Assembly (NCBI GenBank): GCA_013178005.1
Contig: JABLXL010000026.1
Coordinates: 1 to 62,448, forward strand
DNA from: Actinomycetota bacterium
GTDB taxonomy: Bacteria; Actinomycetota; Geothermincolia; Geothermincolales; RBG-13-55-18
Length of the DNA stretch: 62,448 bases
Direction: 5' to 3'
The notes below the pieces were generated by a model. That model was not told the origin of the DNA. It searched no databases and saw only the letters and a program-made list of their open reading frames with translations. The position numbers and the translations under genes were made by a program. Numbering within the stretch: position 1 is the first letter of the stretch; every line of letters begins with the position of its first letter. Shown here piece by piece: positions 17,180 through 26,131 of this stretch.

Positions 17180-17859
17180 GTCTCCGTACCTCCTTCTGGT
17201 TCCGCGCGAACACCACCGCCTCCAAGTATCGCCAGCAGCGCTTCTCTTACCATTCTTATGCATTCCTCGCGATTGGAAGCGGACAACCTAAGGACACTCA
17301 CGTCCTCTCGCGCCATCAGGCCTCGCGTGAAGGGATCGCCTCCTGCATGAACGGTGGCAAGCAGCGGCAGGGGTGAATCAAACAGGGACGGCAGGAAGGC
17401 ACGAAAGGACGGGGAGAGCAACTCCATGCGGCCTATCTCGTCCACCACCAGCAGATCCACGTCCCTTTCATCGGTCCTGAGGGATCTCAAGGCCACCCTT
17501 TCGAAGGCTTCCGTATCGACACCGTACCTGCCCACCCGGGGCAAGCCACCCCTCTCGACATGCGCCAGGACCTCCGAGCCTCCCGCCAGGTCGCGCACCC
17601 TGAACCCGATCCGGGACCGCCCCCTCCTCATCTCCTCGGTCACGAAGCCTCCCGCCTTGAAACCCACCTCGGTTAATCCCTCCACCACCCTCAGCACAAG
17701 GGTGGTCTTGCCGCACCCCGGTTTTCCCGTTACCAGGATGTTCCCGGTCCCAGGCTTCCCCGGGCGATCCTCGCGGACCTGCGATGCCCAGGCAATTCTC
17801 TCCTTTCCGTCGCCCCGCTTCCCCAAGGGCACGCCGCGGGCTTCCGGCATCACTCCCAT
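17176..17859 (-). CDS. THEP1-family NTPase
   Basis: A 227-residue P-loop NTPase. Walker A is GKPGCGKTT at about 45-53; then come the family motifs GGFVTEEMRRG and RIGFRV, Walker B with VVDEIGRMEL, and LATVHAGG. THEP1 enzymes hydrolyse ATP/GTP slowly in vitro, and their cellular role is unknown. There is no clear ribosome site before the ATG, but a TAGATT -10-like box ends 6 bases upstream, so a leaderless transcript is possible. It sits 56 bases after alr and overlaps the BCAM0308-like gene. Confidence 0.88.
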   Translation of the reverse strand: MGVMPEARGVPLGKRGDGKERIAWASQVREDRPGKPGTGNILVTGKPGCGKTTLVLRVVEGLTEVGFKAGGFVTEEMRRGRSRIGFRVRDLAGGSEVLAHVERGGLPRVGRYGVDTEAFERVALRSLRTDERDVDLLVVDEIGRMELLSPSFRAFLPSLFDSPLPLLATVHAGGDPFTRGLMAREDVSVLRLSASNREECIRMVREALLAILGGGGVRAEPEGGTET

Positions 17860-17915
17860 ATTACGAATCTACCCCGCCTGCGTGTCCCTGAAACGAGAAG
17901 CCGCCGGTTTTATCT

Positions 17916-19076
17916 TCAACCTCCATCCTCCTCTTTGCGCCCCGAGGCTCGGTCGATATAACACCTCGGCACTCGCTTCCCGATGCCGCAGACCACTTCG
18001 TAGTTGATGGTGCCCAGCTCCGCCGCCATGCGCTCCACGCCCACCAACTCCTCCCCGTATCCGCCCACCACCGTCACCTCCTGCCCTGGTTCGTAACGAT
18101 CATCCCCCAGATCCACCATGCACAGGTCCATGCAGATGGTGCCCACCTGGGGATATCTCTTTCCCGCTATGATCACTTCCCACCGCCCCGAAAGGGCCCG
18201 GCTCAGCCCGTCGGCGTAACCCAGGGGCAGGACGGCGATCCAGGTGTCCACGGGGCAAAGGTACCTCAGGCCGTAACTTATTCCCTCCCCGGCGCGGGCG
18301 CGGAAAACGTGACTGATGCGGGTGCGGAGGGAAAGCGCCGGCCTCAGGTCGAGCTTCCCCCGGTAGGCCTCTCCGGGAAGGAGCCCGTACATGGCGATGC
18401 CCAACCTGATCATATCCAGCCTCAAGTGGGGATAAGCCATGGCCGCCCCGGATGCCGCGGCATGCCGCAGCGCCGGGCGCAACCCCCCTATCTCCAGGCG
18501 CTCCAGGACGCGGGCGAAGGCCTCGCCCTGGCGCAGGTTGAAGGGATGCTCCGGGTCCGAGGCCATGGCCAGGTGGGTATAGACTCCCTCGAGGAACAGG
18601 CCGGGCGCGGCGGCTATCTCCTCCGCCACGGAGAGAGCGCCCTCCGGGTCGATGCCCACCCTGTGCATGCCCGTGTCCACCTTGAGGTGCACGGGCACTT
18701 CTATCCCCGCGGAAACGGCGGCGCGAGAAAGCGCCTGGATATAACCCGGGGTGTACGCGGTGGGAGTGAGCGCAAGCTCCACCACTTTGGCCGCCGCCTC
18801 CGGGGGCGGCTCGAAGAGAAGGTGCACGGGAACTCCCAGTCCCGCCTCCCGCAGCTCCTCCCCCTCCTCCACCAGGGCCACGCCAAGCCGCGTCGCGCCC
18901 GCTTCCAGCGCGGCGCGCGCCGTCTCCACCGCGCCGTGGCCGTAGCCGTCGGCCTTGACCACGGCCATGACCTCGCAGCCAGGCCCCACCATCTCCACGA
19001 AGAGCGCGACGTTGTGGCGGATGCAGCCCAGGTCCACTTCCGCGCGCGTCGGCCTCCAGGATGCCCCTCCGGTCAA
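17916..19076 (-). CDS. alr: Alanine racemase
   Basis: Makes D-alanine for peptidoglycan, using PLP. K41 in VVKADGYGHG is the PLP lysine, and the C-terminal beta-domain supplies the second catalytic tyrosine in the ISYG segment, followed by PLGYADGLSR. The 386-residue length is standard. The apparent start is TTG at 19076 with GGAGGG upstream; no better ATG exists. It follows the CBS-domain gene by 30 bases, within the glmM operon, which fits a cell-wall precursor theme. Confidence 0.96.
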   Translation of the reverse strand: MTGGASWRPTRAEVDLGCIRHNVALFVEMVGPGCEVMAVVKADGYGHGAVETARAALEAGATRLGVALVEEGEELREAGLGVPVHLLFEPPPEAAAKVVELALTPTAYTPGYIQALSRAAVSAGIEVPVHLKVDTGMHRVGIDPEGALSVAEEIAAAPGLFLEGVYTHLAMASDPEHPFNLRQGEAFARVLERLEIGGLRPALRHAAASGAAMAYPHLRLDMIRLGIAMYGLLPGEAYRGKLDLRPALSLRTRISHVFRARAGEGISYGLRYLCPVDTWIAVLPLGYADGLSRALSGRWEVIIAGKRYPQVGTICMDLCMVDLGDDRYEPGQEVTVVGGYGEELVGVERMAAELGTINYEVVCGIGKRVPRCYIDRASGRKEEDGG

Positions 19077-19106
19077 CGTAGCCGCCCTCCTCTCCGCGGC
19101 CCGGGA

Positions 19107-19565
19107 TCATCCCCCGGCCAGCGTTCTCAGGATATCCGCGCGCGTGACCACGCCCTCCAGGCGATCTTCATCGATCACCAGCACGTACTCAAGGTCCCGG
19201 TCCACCATGAGTGTGGCTATGTCCTCCACGCTCTCCAGGGGATCCACGGACTGGAAATCCTTCTCCATAACGTCTGCCGCAGTGGCCCCCACCGCCTGCC
19301 GCAATTCCTTCTCGAAGCGCTTCAGGGAGGTGGGCAGCATGATATAGCTTTCCAGGAAGTGGATGAAGGTGGGAAAATGTATCTTCGCGTCCTGGTGCAC
19401 CAGGTCTTCTTCGTCCACCACGCCCAGCACGCGGCCGTCATCATCCACCACCGGGAGGCAACGGATACGGTTGTCCACCATGACCTGGGCCATCTCCTTA
19501 ACCGTGGCGTCAGGTCCCACGGTGACGACCTCCCTGCTCATGATGTCGCGCGCCGCTTTCACCAT
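19107..19565 (-). CDS. Two-CBS-domain protein
   Basis: A 152-residue protein made of two CBS motifs (about 8-60 and 95-150) joined by a helical linker. Stand-alone CBS pairs bind adenosine nucleotides and act as regulatory modules for partner enzymes or channels; the partner is not evident. The start at ATG 19565 has AAGGGG six bases upstream; the frame nine codons longer is less likely. Its ribosome site lies next to a duplicated copy of the nnrDE 3-prime end (see repeat 19594-19777), so the gene's leader has been rearranged. Confidence 0.88.
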   Translation of the reverse strand: MVKAARDIMSREVVTVGPDATVKEMAQVMVDNRIRCLPVVDDDGRVLGVVDEEDLVHQDAKIHFPTFIHFLESYIMLPTSLKRFEKELRQAVGATAADVMEKDFQSVDPLESVEDIATLMVDRDLEYVLVIDEDRLEGVVTRADILRTLAGG

Positions 19566-19593
19566 CTCGCACCCCTTTCTCTTTCTCTCCACC

Positions 19594-19777
19594 GCCCGGC
19601 GAGCGCCAACGGGAGGCGGGAAACGATGTCGCCAGCCATCATGCCCACGCCCCCCACCATGTGCTCCACCCCTGCCACGACGCGCCCCTCGCGCTCTACC
19701 TCGAAAGCCCGGCGAGCGCCAACGGGAGGTGGGAAACGATGTCGCCCGCCATCATGCCCACGCCCCCCACCATGTGC
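19594..19777. repeat. 71-bp direct repeat: duplicated 3-prime end of nnrDE
   Basis: 19594-19664 and 19707-19777 match at 69 of 71 positions, with a 113-bp period. The right copy is the coding end of nnrDE; the left copy lies beyond its stop, in the spacer before the CBS gene. After each copy, in the direction of transcription, the next ~26 bases align at about 16 of 26, including the AGGGG-GCG that serves as ribosome site for the CBS gene in the left unit. This indicates an old tandem duplication whose coding block has stayed nearly identical. Confidence 0.95.
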
Positions 19778-21231
19778 GCCGCCAACTCCGCCGCTCTCGC
19801 GTGCACATAAACCCCGCATATTCCCGCTCCCTCGGGATCCAGTCCCTGGGCCAGGAAAGCCGCTGCGCATCCGGTAAGCACGTCTCCGCTCCCCGCCGTG
19901 GCCAGGGCGGGGAGCACCATGGGGTTTATGTGAAGCGCGCCGCGTTCCGAGGCGATGAGGCTGTACGCCCCCTTGAGAACCACGGCGCAGCCATACCTCT
20001 CCGCCGCCCTGACAACGCTCTCCAGGCGCGCGCTTTGCACCTCGCGCGCCCCCTTCCCCAAAAGCCGCCCCAGTTCCCCCGGATGGGGAGTGATGAGGGT
20101 GGGATGAGCCCTCTCCTCCAGGGCGTCAGGCCGCGCTGCCGCGCAGTTGATCCCATCCGCGTCCAGAACCAGCGGCTTACGCGCCCGCCGCAACAGCCCG
20201 CACACCACCTCCAACGTGGATGGCGCGGTGCCCAGGCCGGGTCCCAAGGCCAGCGCGTCGTAGCCCTCCAGCTCCCCCAGGATGACCTCCAGGGCCTCCT
20301 CCGCCAGGTGGCCTTCCTCGTCCGGCAGGGGCAGGGTCATGACCTCGGTGAGCTTTACCTCCATAATGGGGTTTAACGAGCGCGGGATGCCCAGGGTGAC
20401 CACGCCCGCTCCCGAGCGCATGGCGGATCGCGCGCAAAGCGCCGCGGCCCCCGTCAGCCCCTCGCTTCCCGCCACCACCAGGACGCGCCCGCACTCCCCC
20501 TTGTGGGCATCAAGGCGCCTGCGCGGGAGCGTGGCCGCCACCTCCGACTCCTCGGTGGTCACGATGTCGCTTCGCACCACCTCTCCCAGCAGCCGCTCGG
20601 GGATACCGATGTCCACCACCACCAGCTCCCCCACCAGCTCCGCGCCCGGAAACAGGTAATGCCCCACCTTGGGCCAGGCGAAGGTGACCGTCCGCGCTGC
20701 CTTTACCGCTGGTCCATCGACGGCGCCCGTCGCCGCGTCCATTCCCGAAGGCACGTCCACCGCCAGCACCGGGGTTCCGCCCTCGTTCATCGCCTCGATC
20801 GCCCGGGAGTTAACGCCCTCCACGACGCCGTGGAAGCCGGTGCCGAAGACGGCGTCGATGGCCAGATCGTGGCGCTCGGCAGCCAGCCTGGCCAGGCCTT
20901 CGTCGGCCCCCACCACCTCGACGCCGGTGCCGGCGAGGCGTCCATGGTTGGCGGCCGCGTCGGGGCTCAGCCTTGATGGCTCGTCCAGCATGACAACCAA
21001 TGTGCTGGCTCCCCATCCCGAGAGGTAACGCGCGGCCACGAAGCCGTCTCCTCCGTTGTTACCCCTGCCCGCCACCACCACGATCCTTTTCCCAGCGCAC
21101 AGCCCCAGGAGGTCGCGCGCCTGCTCAGCCACGTGCCTGCCCGCCCTCTCCATGAGATCCAGAGAGGGTATGCCGGACGCTATCGCCGCGCGGTCGAGGG
21201 CGGCCATCTCCTCGGGATACACCACCCTCAT
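19696..21231 (-). CDS. nnr: Bifunctional NAD(P)H-hydrate repair enzyme (epimerase/ADP-dependent dehydratase)
   Basis: Repairs hydrated NADH and NADPH. Residues 1 to ~215 are the YjeF_N epimerase (GRGNNGGDGFVAARYL, DAVFGTGFHG, DVPSGMDA). Residues ~225-505 are the ribokinase-like ADP-dependent dehydratase, with the GSGDVLTGCAAAFLAQG active-site loop. The 511-residue fusion is the normal bacterial form. It starts 2 bases after acpS with AGGAG upstream. The last ~24 codons exist as a second copy downstream of the stop codon, a local duplication described as a repeat. Confidence 0.95.
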   Translation of the reverse strand: MRVVYPEEMAALDRAAIASGIPSLDLMERAGRHVAEQARDLLGLCAGKRIVVVAGRGNNGGDGFVAARYLSGWGASTLVVMLDEPSRLSPDAAANHGRLAGTGVEVVGADEGLARLAAERHDLAIDAVFGTGFHGVVEGVNSRAIEAMNEGGTPVLAVDVPSGMDAATGAVDGPAVKAARTVTFAWPKVGHYLFPGAELVGELVVVDIGIPERLLGEVVRSDIVTTEESEVAATLPRRRLDAHKGECGRVLVVAGSEGLTGAAALCARSAMRSGAGVVTLGIPRSLNPIMEVKLTEVMTLPLPDEEGHLAEEALEVILGELEGYDALALGPGLGTAPSTLEVVCGLLRRARKPLVLDADGINCAAARPDALEERAHPTLITPHPGELGRLLGKGAREVQSARLESVVRAAERYGCAVVLKGAYSLIASERGALHINPMVLPALATAGSGDVLTGCAAAFLAQGLDPEGAGICGVYVHARAAELAAHMVGGVGMMAGDIVSHLPLALAGLSR

Positions 21232-21233
21232 GG

Positions 21234-21614
21234 CTACTCCTTTCCCAGGGCTTGCGCCACCGCCACCACCATGCCCCGGGTATGGGACACGCTGATAAGG
21301 AGCTCGCTCACCCCGAGGCTCTCCGCCAGGTCCTTCGCCTTCCCCGAAAGCTCCAGGCGCGGCCGCCCGCTATCCTCAGCGACCAGCTCCACCTCTCGCC
21401 AGGAGAACCCCCTGATGCCCGTGCCCAACGCCTTCGCCGCGGCCTCCTTGGCGGCGAAACAGGCGGCGTAACGCAGGGCGGGACGGGAGCAATCCCGGCA
21501 CCTCTCCATCTCACGCGGCGAGAAAAGGCGCGGCACGAAGGCCTCGTGCCGCGCCACGGCTCGCTCGATCCGCTCCACCTCGACCAGGTCAACCCCTATC
21601 CCCAGTATTCGCAT
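21234..21614 (-). CDS. acpS: Holo-[acyl-carrier-protein] synthase
   Basis: A 126-residue phosphopantetheinyl transferase that activates ACP. The metal-binding GIGVDLVEVERI (Asp9 region) and FAAKEAAAKALG motifs define the family, with the C-terminal SVSHTRG strand. AAGGAG precedes the ATG. It sits between glmS (78-base gap) and nnrDE (2-base gap); the acpS-nnr-alr order is frequent in Gram-positive bacteria. Confidence 0.96.
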   Translation of the reverse strand: MRILGIGVDLVEVERIERAVARHEAFVPRLFSPREMERCRDCSRPALRYAACFAAKEAAAKALGTGIRGFSWREVELVAEDSGRPRLELSGKAKDLAESLGVSELLISVSHTRGMVVAVAQALGKE

Positions 21615-21692
21615 GCTCTCCTTCTAATCCGGCTCTCGCGGGAGGGATAACCCTCATGAAATTCTTCCCCGCCCCGGGCCGCCTTCCCTCCC

Positions 21693-23519
21693 TCATTCCA
21701 CGGTTACCGTCTTTGCCAGGTTACGAGGCTGGTCCACGTTGCACCCCCGCAGCTTGGCGATGTGGTACGCCAGGAGCTGGAGTGCCGGCGCCAGCACCAC
21801 GGGGTTGAAGTGCGGCCTTACCTCGGGAACGAACACGGCTTCGTCGCAGAAACCCCCCACCTCGCCGTCTCCCTTGGTCGCCATGGCTATCACCGGCGCC
21901 TGCCTCGCCCGCACCTCCTCGATGTTGTTGCGCACCTTGTCGTAGATGGGATCGCGCGGGATCAAGGCCACCACCGGGAAGCCGGGATGGAGCAGGGCTA
22001 TGGGGCCGTGCTTCATCTCCCCCGCCGGGTAACCCTCGGCATGGATGTATGAGATCTCCTTGAGCTTGAGCGCCGCTTCCATGGCCATGGGATAATTGAT
22101 GTTCCTGCCCAGGAAGAGGAAGTCCTCGCAGCGGCAGTACTTGTCGGCGATGGCCTCGACGGCCTCGGTGTCCCCGAGCACCTCCTCTATTTTGCCGGTG
22201 AGGCCCTCCAGGTATGAAAAGACCTCGCGCACGAACCCCTGCTCCAGGAGTCCCCTCTCCTGCCCCAGGTAGAGGCCGAGGAGATAAACCGCGGCCATCT
22301 GCGCCATAAAGGTCTTGGTCGCCGCCACGCCGACCTCCAGGCCGGCGTGTGTGTAGAGCACCCCGTCCGACTCCCTGGCCATCATGCTGCCCACCACGTT
22401 CACGATGGAGAGAGATGGGGCTCCGCAGCGCGCCGCCCAGCGCACCGCCCCCATGGTGTCGAGGGTCTCCCCCGACTGGCTCACCGCCACCACCAGGCAG
22501 GTGGGATCGAGGCGGGGCTCGCGGTAATAGAACTCGGAGGCGATGTCCACCTCCACCGGTATGTCCATCCAGGTCTCGAAGATGTAGCGTCCCAGGAGGG
22601 AGGCGTGGTAAGAGGTACCGCAGGACACGAAGATGATGCGTCGGATGGAGCGGAGATCGATCCCGTGCCCCTCCAGCTCCTCTATGCGCAGCTTGCCCGT
22701 CCTGTCCAGGCGGCCGCGCAGGGTGTCCCTCCATGCCTGAGGCTGCTCGTAGATCTCCTTGAGCATGAAATCCGCGTAGCCGCTCTTTTCCACCGCCGTG
22801 ACGTCATAGGGGACCTCGAAGGGCTCGCGCTCCACCGGGTTGCCCGCAAGGTCCACCAGCCTCCATGAATCACTGGTAATCCTTGCCAGCTCACCGTTCT
22901 CCAGGGCGAGCGCCCGGTGCGTGCAGTCCAGCAGCGCAGGGGTCGCGGACGCGAGGAGGTTCTCGCCCTCCCCCAGCCCCAACACCAACGGGCTGTCCTT
23001 GCGCGCTCCCACCAGCACCCCGGGCTCGCGGGAGCTCATCACCACCAGCGCGTAGGCGCCCTCGATCTCACGCAGCGCGCTCCTGACCGCCTCCAGGAGG
23101 TCGCCCTCGTAACGTTCCTCCACCAGGTGCGCCACCACCTCGGAATCGGTCTGGGAACGGAAACGGTGCCCACGGGATTCCAACTCCTCCCGCAGCTCCT
23201 GGAAGTTCTCGATGATGCCGTTGTGCACCACGGCGATCTCCCCCTCGCAGTCGAGGTGTGGATGGGCGTTCTCGGTGGAGGGATGGCCGTGGGTCGCCCA
23301 GCGGGTATGCGCGATGCCCATGGCCGCGTCTCCGGGGAGAATCCCCAGGTGAGGCGCGAGGGTGTCCAGGTTGCCCTTGCGTTTGAGCAAAGCTATCCTC
23401 TCCCCGTCGTGCACCGCGATCCCCGCCGAATCGTAGCCTCGGTATTCCAGGCGACGAAGGCCTCGGAACAGGGTTTCCTTCACTGGCCGGTCGCCGACGT
23501 AACCGATAATCCCGCACAC
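21693..23519 (-). CDS. glmS: Glutamine-fructose-6-phosphate aminotransferase
   Basis: Makes glucosamine-6-phosphate from fructose-6-phosphate and glutamine, the first step to UDP-GlcNAc. The N-terminal nucleophile Cys2 is in MCGIIGYVG; the amidotransferase domain covers about 1-240. Two SIS isomerase domains follow (SCGTSYHASL, SQSGETLDT), and the C-terminus ends LAKTVTVE, the conserved tail. It has 608 residues. A GTG start lies one base after the glmM stop, so the genes are coupled. No glmS ribozyme is seen, consistent with the lack of a leader. Confidence 0.97.
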   Translation of the reverse strand: MCGIIGYVGDRPVKETLFRGLRRLEYRGYDSAGIAVHDGERIALLKRKGNLDTLAPHLGILPGDAAMGIAHTRWATHGHPSTENAHPHLDCEGEIAVVHNGIIENFQELREELESRGHRFRSQTDSEVVAHLVEERYEGDLLEAVRSALREIEGAYALVVMSSREPGVLVGARKDSPLVLGLGEGENLLASATPALLDCTHRALALENGELARITSDSWRLVDLAGNPVEREPFEVPYDVTAVEKSGYADFMLKEIYEQPQAWRDTLRGRLDRTGKLRIEELEGHGIDLRSIRRIIFVSCGTSYHASLLGRYIFETWMDIPVEVDIASEFYYREPRLDPTCLVVAVSQSGETLDTMGAVRWAARCGAPSLSIVNVVGSMMARESDGVLYTHAGLEVGVAATKTFMAQMAAVYLLGLYLGQERGLLEQGFVREVFSYLEGLTGKIEEVLGDTEAVEAIADKYCRCEDFLFLGRNINYPMAMEAALKLKEISYIHAEGYPAGEMKHGPIALLHPGFPVVALIPRDPIYDKVRNNIEEVRARQAPVIAMATKGDGEVGGFCDEAVFVPEVRPHFNPVVLAPALQLLAYHIAKLRGCNVDQPRNLAKTVTVE

Positions 23520-23520
23520 T

Positions 23521-24876
23521 TCAGCCCAGCTCCCGTTCTATCAGCGCGGCCAACTCCCGGGCGGCTTCTTCCGCCAGTGCTGGGTCCAGGGCTTCCACCA
23601 TCACCCTCACCAGGGGCTCTGTACCCGAGGGGCGCAGGAGCACGCGGCCTCGGTCGGCAAGGCGCTCCTCCCATTCCCGCTGCGCCCTCCATACCTCGCT
23701 CGACCCCTCGAGCGCGGATTTATCCGCCACCTTCACGTTCAAGAGCACCTGGGGGATGCGCTCCACCATGCTCCTAAGGACCGAGAGCCTTTCCCCGCTT
23801 TCCGCCATCACCTCCATGAGCTGCAAAGCGGTCACCAGGCCGTCGCCGGTGGTGGCGTGATCGCCGAATATGATATGTCCCGACTGTTCCCCTCCCAGGT
23901 TCAGGCCCTCCTCGAGCATCTTCTCCAGCACGAAGCGGTCGCCCACCGATGCCACGTGCACCTCTATGCCCTCCCTGCGCATGGCGCGGTGGAAGCCGAG
24001 GTTGGACATCACCGTGGCCACGAGGGCGTTCTTGTTGAGGCGACCGGCGGCCTTCATGTGCACGGCGCACGCGGCCATGATGGCGTCCCCGTCTACGAGC
24101 CCGCCCGTCTCGTCCACCGCCAGCAACCGGTCCGCGTCACCGTCGAAGGCGAGGCCGAAATCAGCCCCTTCCTCCACCACCGCGCGCTGTAGACCCTCCG
24201 GCTTGGTGGAACCGCAGTCGAGGTTGATGTTGAGCCCGTCGGGATCCGCGCCCAACGCCTTAACCTGCGCCCCAAGCCTCCTGAGGAGAACGGGGGCCAG
24301 GCGGTAGGCGGCGCCGTTGGCGCAGTCCACCACCACCTTTAAACCCGACAGATCGGGGCAAGCCGTGGAGAGAAGGTGCTCCAGGTAGAGCTCCTCCGCG
24401 TCCTCTCCCCGGGAGACGCAACCGACGCAATCCCCGCCCGGCCTCTCTTGCTCGGCGCCCGCCTGGACGAGCTCCTCCATCTCCCGCTCCATCTCGTCCG
24501 GCAGCTTGTAACCCGAGGCGTGGAAGAACTTGATGCCGTTGTCGCGCGCCGGGTTATGGGAGGCGGAGATGACCACCCCCGCGTCGGCGCCCTTCCTGCG
24601 CGTGAGGTAGGCCACCGCCGGTGTGGGGACCACCCCCAGGCACTCCACCCTGCCGCCGCAGGAGCAGATCCCCGCCACCAAGGCCGACTCCAGCATGGTC
24701 CCGGAGATCCTGGTGTCCCTGCCGATGACCAGGAAGGGACTGGGATTTGTCCCGGCCAGCACCTTCACCGCAGCGCAGCCCACGCGCATGGCCAGCTCGG
24801 GCGAGAGTTCAATATTCGCGATACCCCTGATGCCATCGGTGCCGAAAAGACGCGTCTTGCTCTCAGCATCCCGCAT
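23521..24876 (-). CDS. glmM: Phosphoglucosamine mutase
   Basis: Converts glucosamine-6-phosphate to glucosamine-1-phosphate for UDP-GlcNAc. It has 451 residues and starts with the LFGTDGIRGIAN signature. The phosphorylated serine is S106 in SASHNPA, the metal loop is DGDADR, and the phosphate-binding RPSGTEPLVRVM is near the C-terminus. GGGAG precedes the ATG. It is the first gene of an eight-gene operon running to the BCAM0308-like gene, with a clear promoter upstream. Confidence 0.97.
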   Translation of the reverse strand: MRDAESKTRLFGTDGIRGIANIELSPELAMRVGCAAVKVLAGTNPSPFLVIGRDTRISGTMLESALVAGICSCGGRVECLGVVPTPAVAYLTRRKGADAGVVISASHNPARDNGIKFFHASGYKLPDEMEREMEELVQAGAEQERPGGDCVGCVSRGEDAEELYLEHLLSTACPDLSGLKVVVDCANGAAYRLAPVLLRRLGAQVKALGADPDGLNINLDCGSTKPEGLQRAVVEEGADFGLAFDGDADRLLAVDETGGLVDGDAIMAACAVHMKAAGRLNKNALVATVMSNLGFHRAMRREGIEVHVASVGDRFVLEKMLEEGLNLGGEQSGHIIFGDHATTGDGLVTALQLMEVMAESGERLSVLRSMVERIPQVLLNVKVADKSALEGSSEVWRAQREWEERLADRGRVLLRPSGTEPLVRVMVEALDPALAEEAARELAALIERELG

Positions 24877-24904
24877 CGTGCACTCCCGTCATTTCCATAC
24901 CAGG

Positions 24905-24934
24905 ACTATAGCACCCGCGCTTTCGGCCCTTCAA
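24905..24934 (-). promoter_or_regulatory. glmM operon promoter
   Basis: Minus-strand TTGAAG (24934-24929), 18-base spacer, TATAGT (24910-24905). It lies about 29 bases before the glmM ATG, giving a short leader that contains the GGGAG ribosome site. Confidence 0.65.
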
Positions 24935-25005
24935 GGAAACGGTCTCCCCCCGTGCGCATGCAACCGCGCATACGCCATGCGGTCTTGGGTTCCGGAGGGA
25001 TGGAA

Positions 25006-25407
25006 TCAGCGCTTGGAGAACTGCGGGCGCTTGCGTGCCTTCTTGAGGCCGTACTTCTTGCGCTCCTTCATGCGCGGGTCGCGCCTGAGCAACCCCGCTT
25101 TCTTGAGGTCGGTACGCAGGGTCTCGTCGCAATCGACCAGGGCGCGGGCTATGCCGTGGCTCAGCGCGCCCGCCTGCCCCGAGATGCCGCCGCCCTTGAT
25201 GGTTGCCTTTACCAGATACCTTTCAGCGCTCGCCGAAACCTCCAGGGGCTGCATGATCTGGTAGCGTAGCGTCGGCCTGGGGAAGTACTCCTCCAGGGTC
25301 TTGCCGTTGATGGAGAAACCTCCGTCACCGGGGTAGAGCCAGACCCTGGCCACCGCCTCTTTCCGCCTTCCCGTGCCGTATCCCAGATGCTGAGGCAAGC
25401 GATTCAC
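25006..25407 (-). CDS. rpsI: 30S ribosomal protein S9
   Basis: A 133-residue S9 with the [14 protein letters not shown] opening and the basic [12 protein letters not shown] tail that reaches the P-site tRNA. The long frame upstream is a shadow of rplM. The start is GTG at 25407 with AAGGAAAGGG upstream. It follows rplM by 11 bases, the usual L13-S9 pair. Confidence 0.97.
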   Translation of the reverse strand: MNRLPQHLGYGTGRRKEAVARVWLYPGDGGFSINGKTLEEYFPRPTLRYQIMQPLEVSASAERYLVKATIKGGGISGQAGALSHGIARALVDCDETLRTDLKKAGLLRRDPRMKERKKYGLKKARKRPQFSKR

Positions 25408-25418
25408 CCGCCCTTTCC

Positions 25419-25859
25419 TTAACCGTTGGAGGCCAGCATGATCTTCTCGGGTTTCTGAGCCTGGTGAGGATGATCGGGGCCCGCGTACACGTGCAGCTTC
25501 TTGATCATGGCCCTTCCCAGGCGGTTTTTCGGCAACATCCCCTTCACCGCCTTCTCCACCACCAGCTCCGGCTTTTCCTTCAGGAGCACCTCGTAGGGGG
25601 TCTCCTTGAGCCCGCCGGGGTAACCCGAGTGCCTGTAATGTATCTTGTCCCGCAGCTTGTTGCCGGTGAGCACCACCTTGTCCGCGTTGACCACCACCAC
25701 GTGATCGCCCACATCCAGGTGGGTGGTGAAGATGGGCTTGTTCTTCCCCCTGAGGATCTTGGCGAGCTCCGCCGCCAGCCTCCCCAGGACCAAGCCTTCG
25801 GCGTCCACCAGGTACCACGACCTGGTTATATCGGCCTTCTTCACGCTGTAGGTCTTCAT
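25419..25859 (-). CDS. rplM: 50S ribosomal protein L13
   Basis: A 146-residue L13, starting at [11 protein letters not shown] with the conserved [17 protein letters not shown] and the [12 protein letters not shown] segment. I reject the longer frame to 26030 because the upstream residues are non-homologous and a good promoter lies inside it. It is an early-assembly protein of the large subunit. Confidence 0.97.
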   Translation of the reverse strand: MKTYSVKKADITRSWYLVDAEGLVLGRLAAELAKILRGKNKPIFTTHLDVGDHVVVVNADKVVLTGNKLRDKIHYRHSGYPGGLKETPYEVLLKEKPELVVEKAVKGMLPKNRLGRAMIKKLHVYAGPDHPHQAQKPEKIMLASNG

Positions 25860-25907
25860 GTTTCCCGCGCGTTCCATTCCGTCGGATTCATTGCACGACA
25901 AGCAATA

Positions 25908-25936
25908 ATGATAGAGGCGCATTCCACGCCTGTCAA
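25908..25936 (-). promoter_or_regulatory. rplM-rpsI promoter
   Basis: Perfect -35 TTGACA (25936-25931), 17-base spacer, -10 TATCAT (25913-25908) on the minus strand, about 49 bases before the L13 ATG. One of the strongest sigma-70-type promoters in the window. Confidence 0.85.
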
Positions 25937-26131
25937 GGCAGGTGGCGGGGCAGCCTACCAGCCCATTTCGCCCCCGCAGGCATCCTTTCGACGGAACGGC
26001 GCCGCCGGAGAACGCAGCAGCCCGACACAAGCCGGGAAACGCCGCCTTTCCCGCGCATCATGCAGGAAAAAGCGAGGAAAACCCGTAACCGTCCTTGTGC
26101 CGATCGGCAAGCGCCGCCCGCACGCTGGGAC

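Noticed and set aside
19559-19870. Small minus-strand frame repeating the end of nnrDE
   Set aside because: Explained by the 71-bp direct repeat; no separate protein supported.
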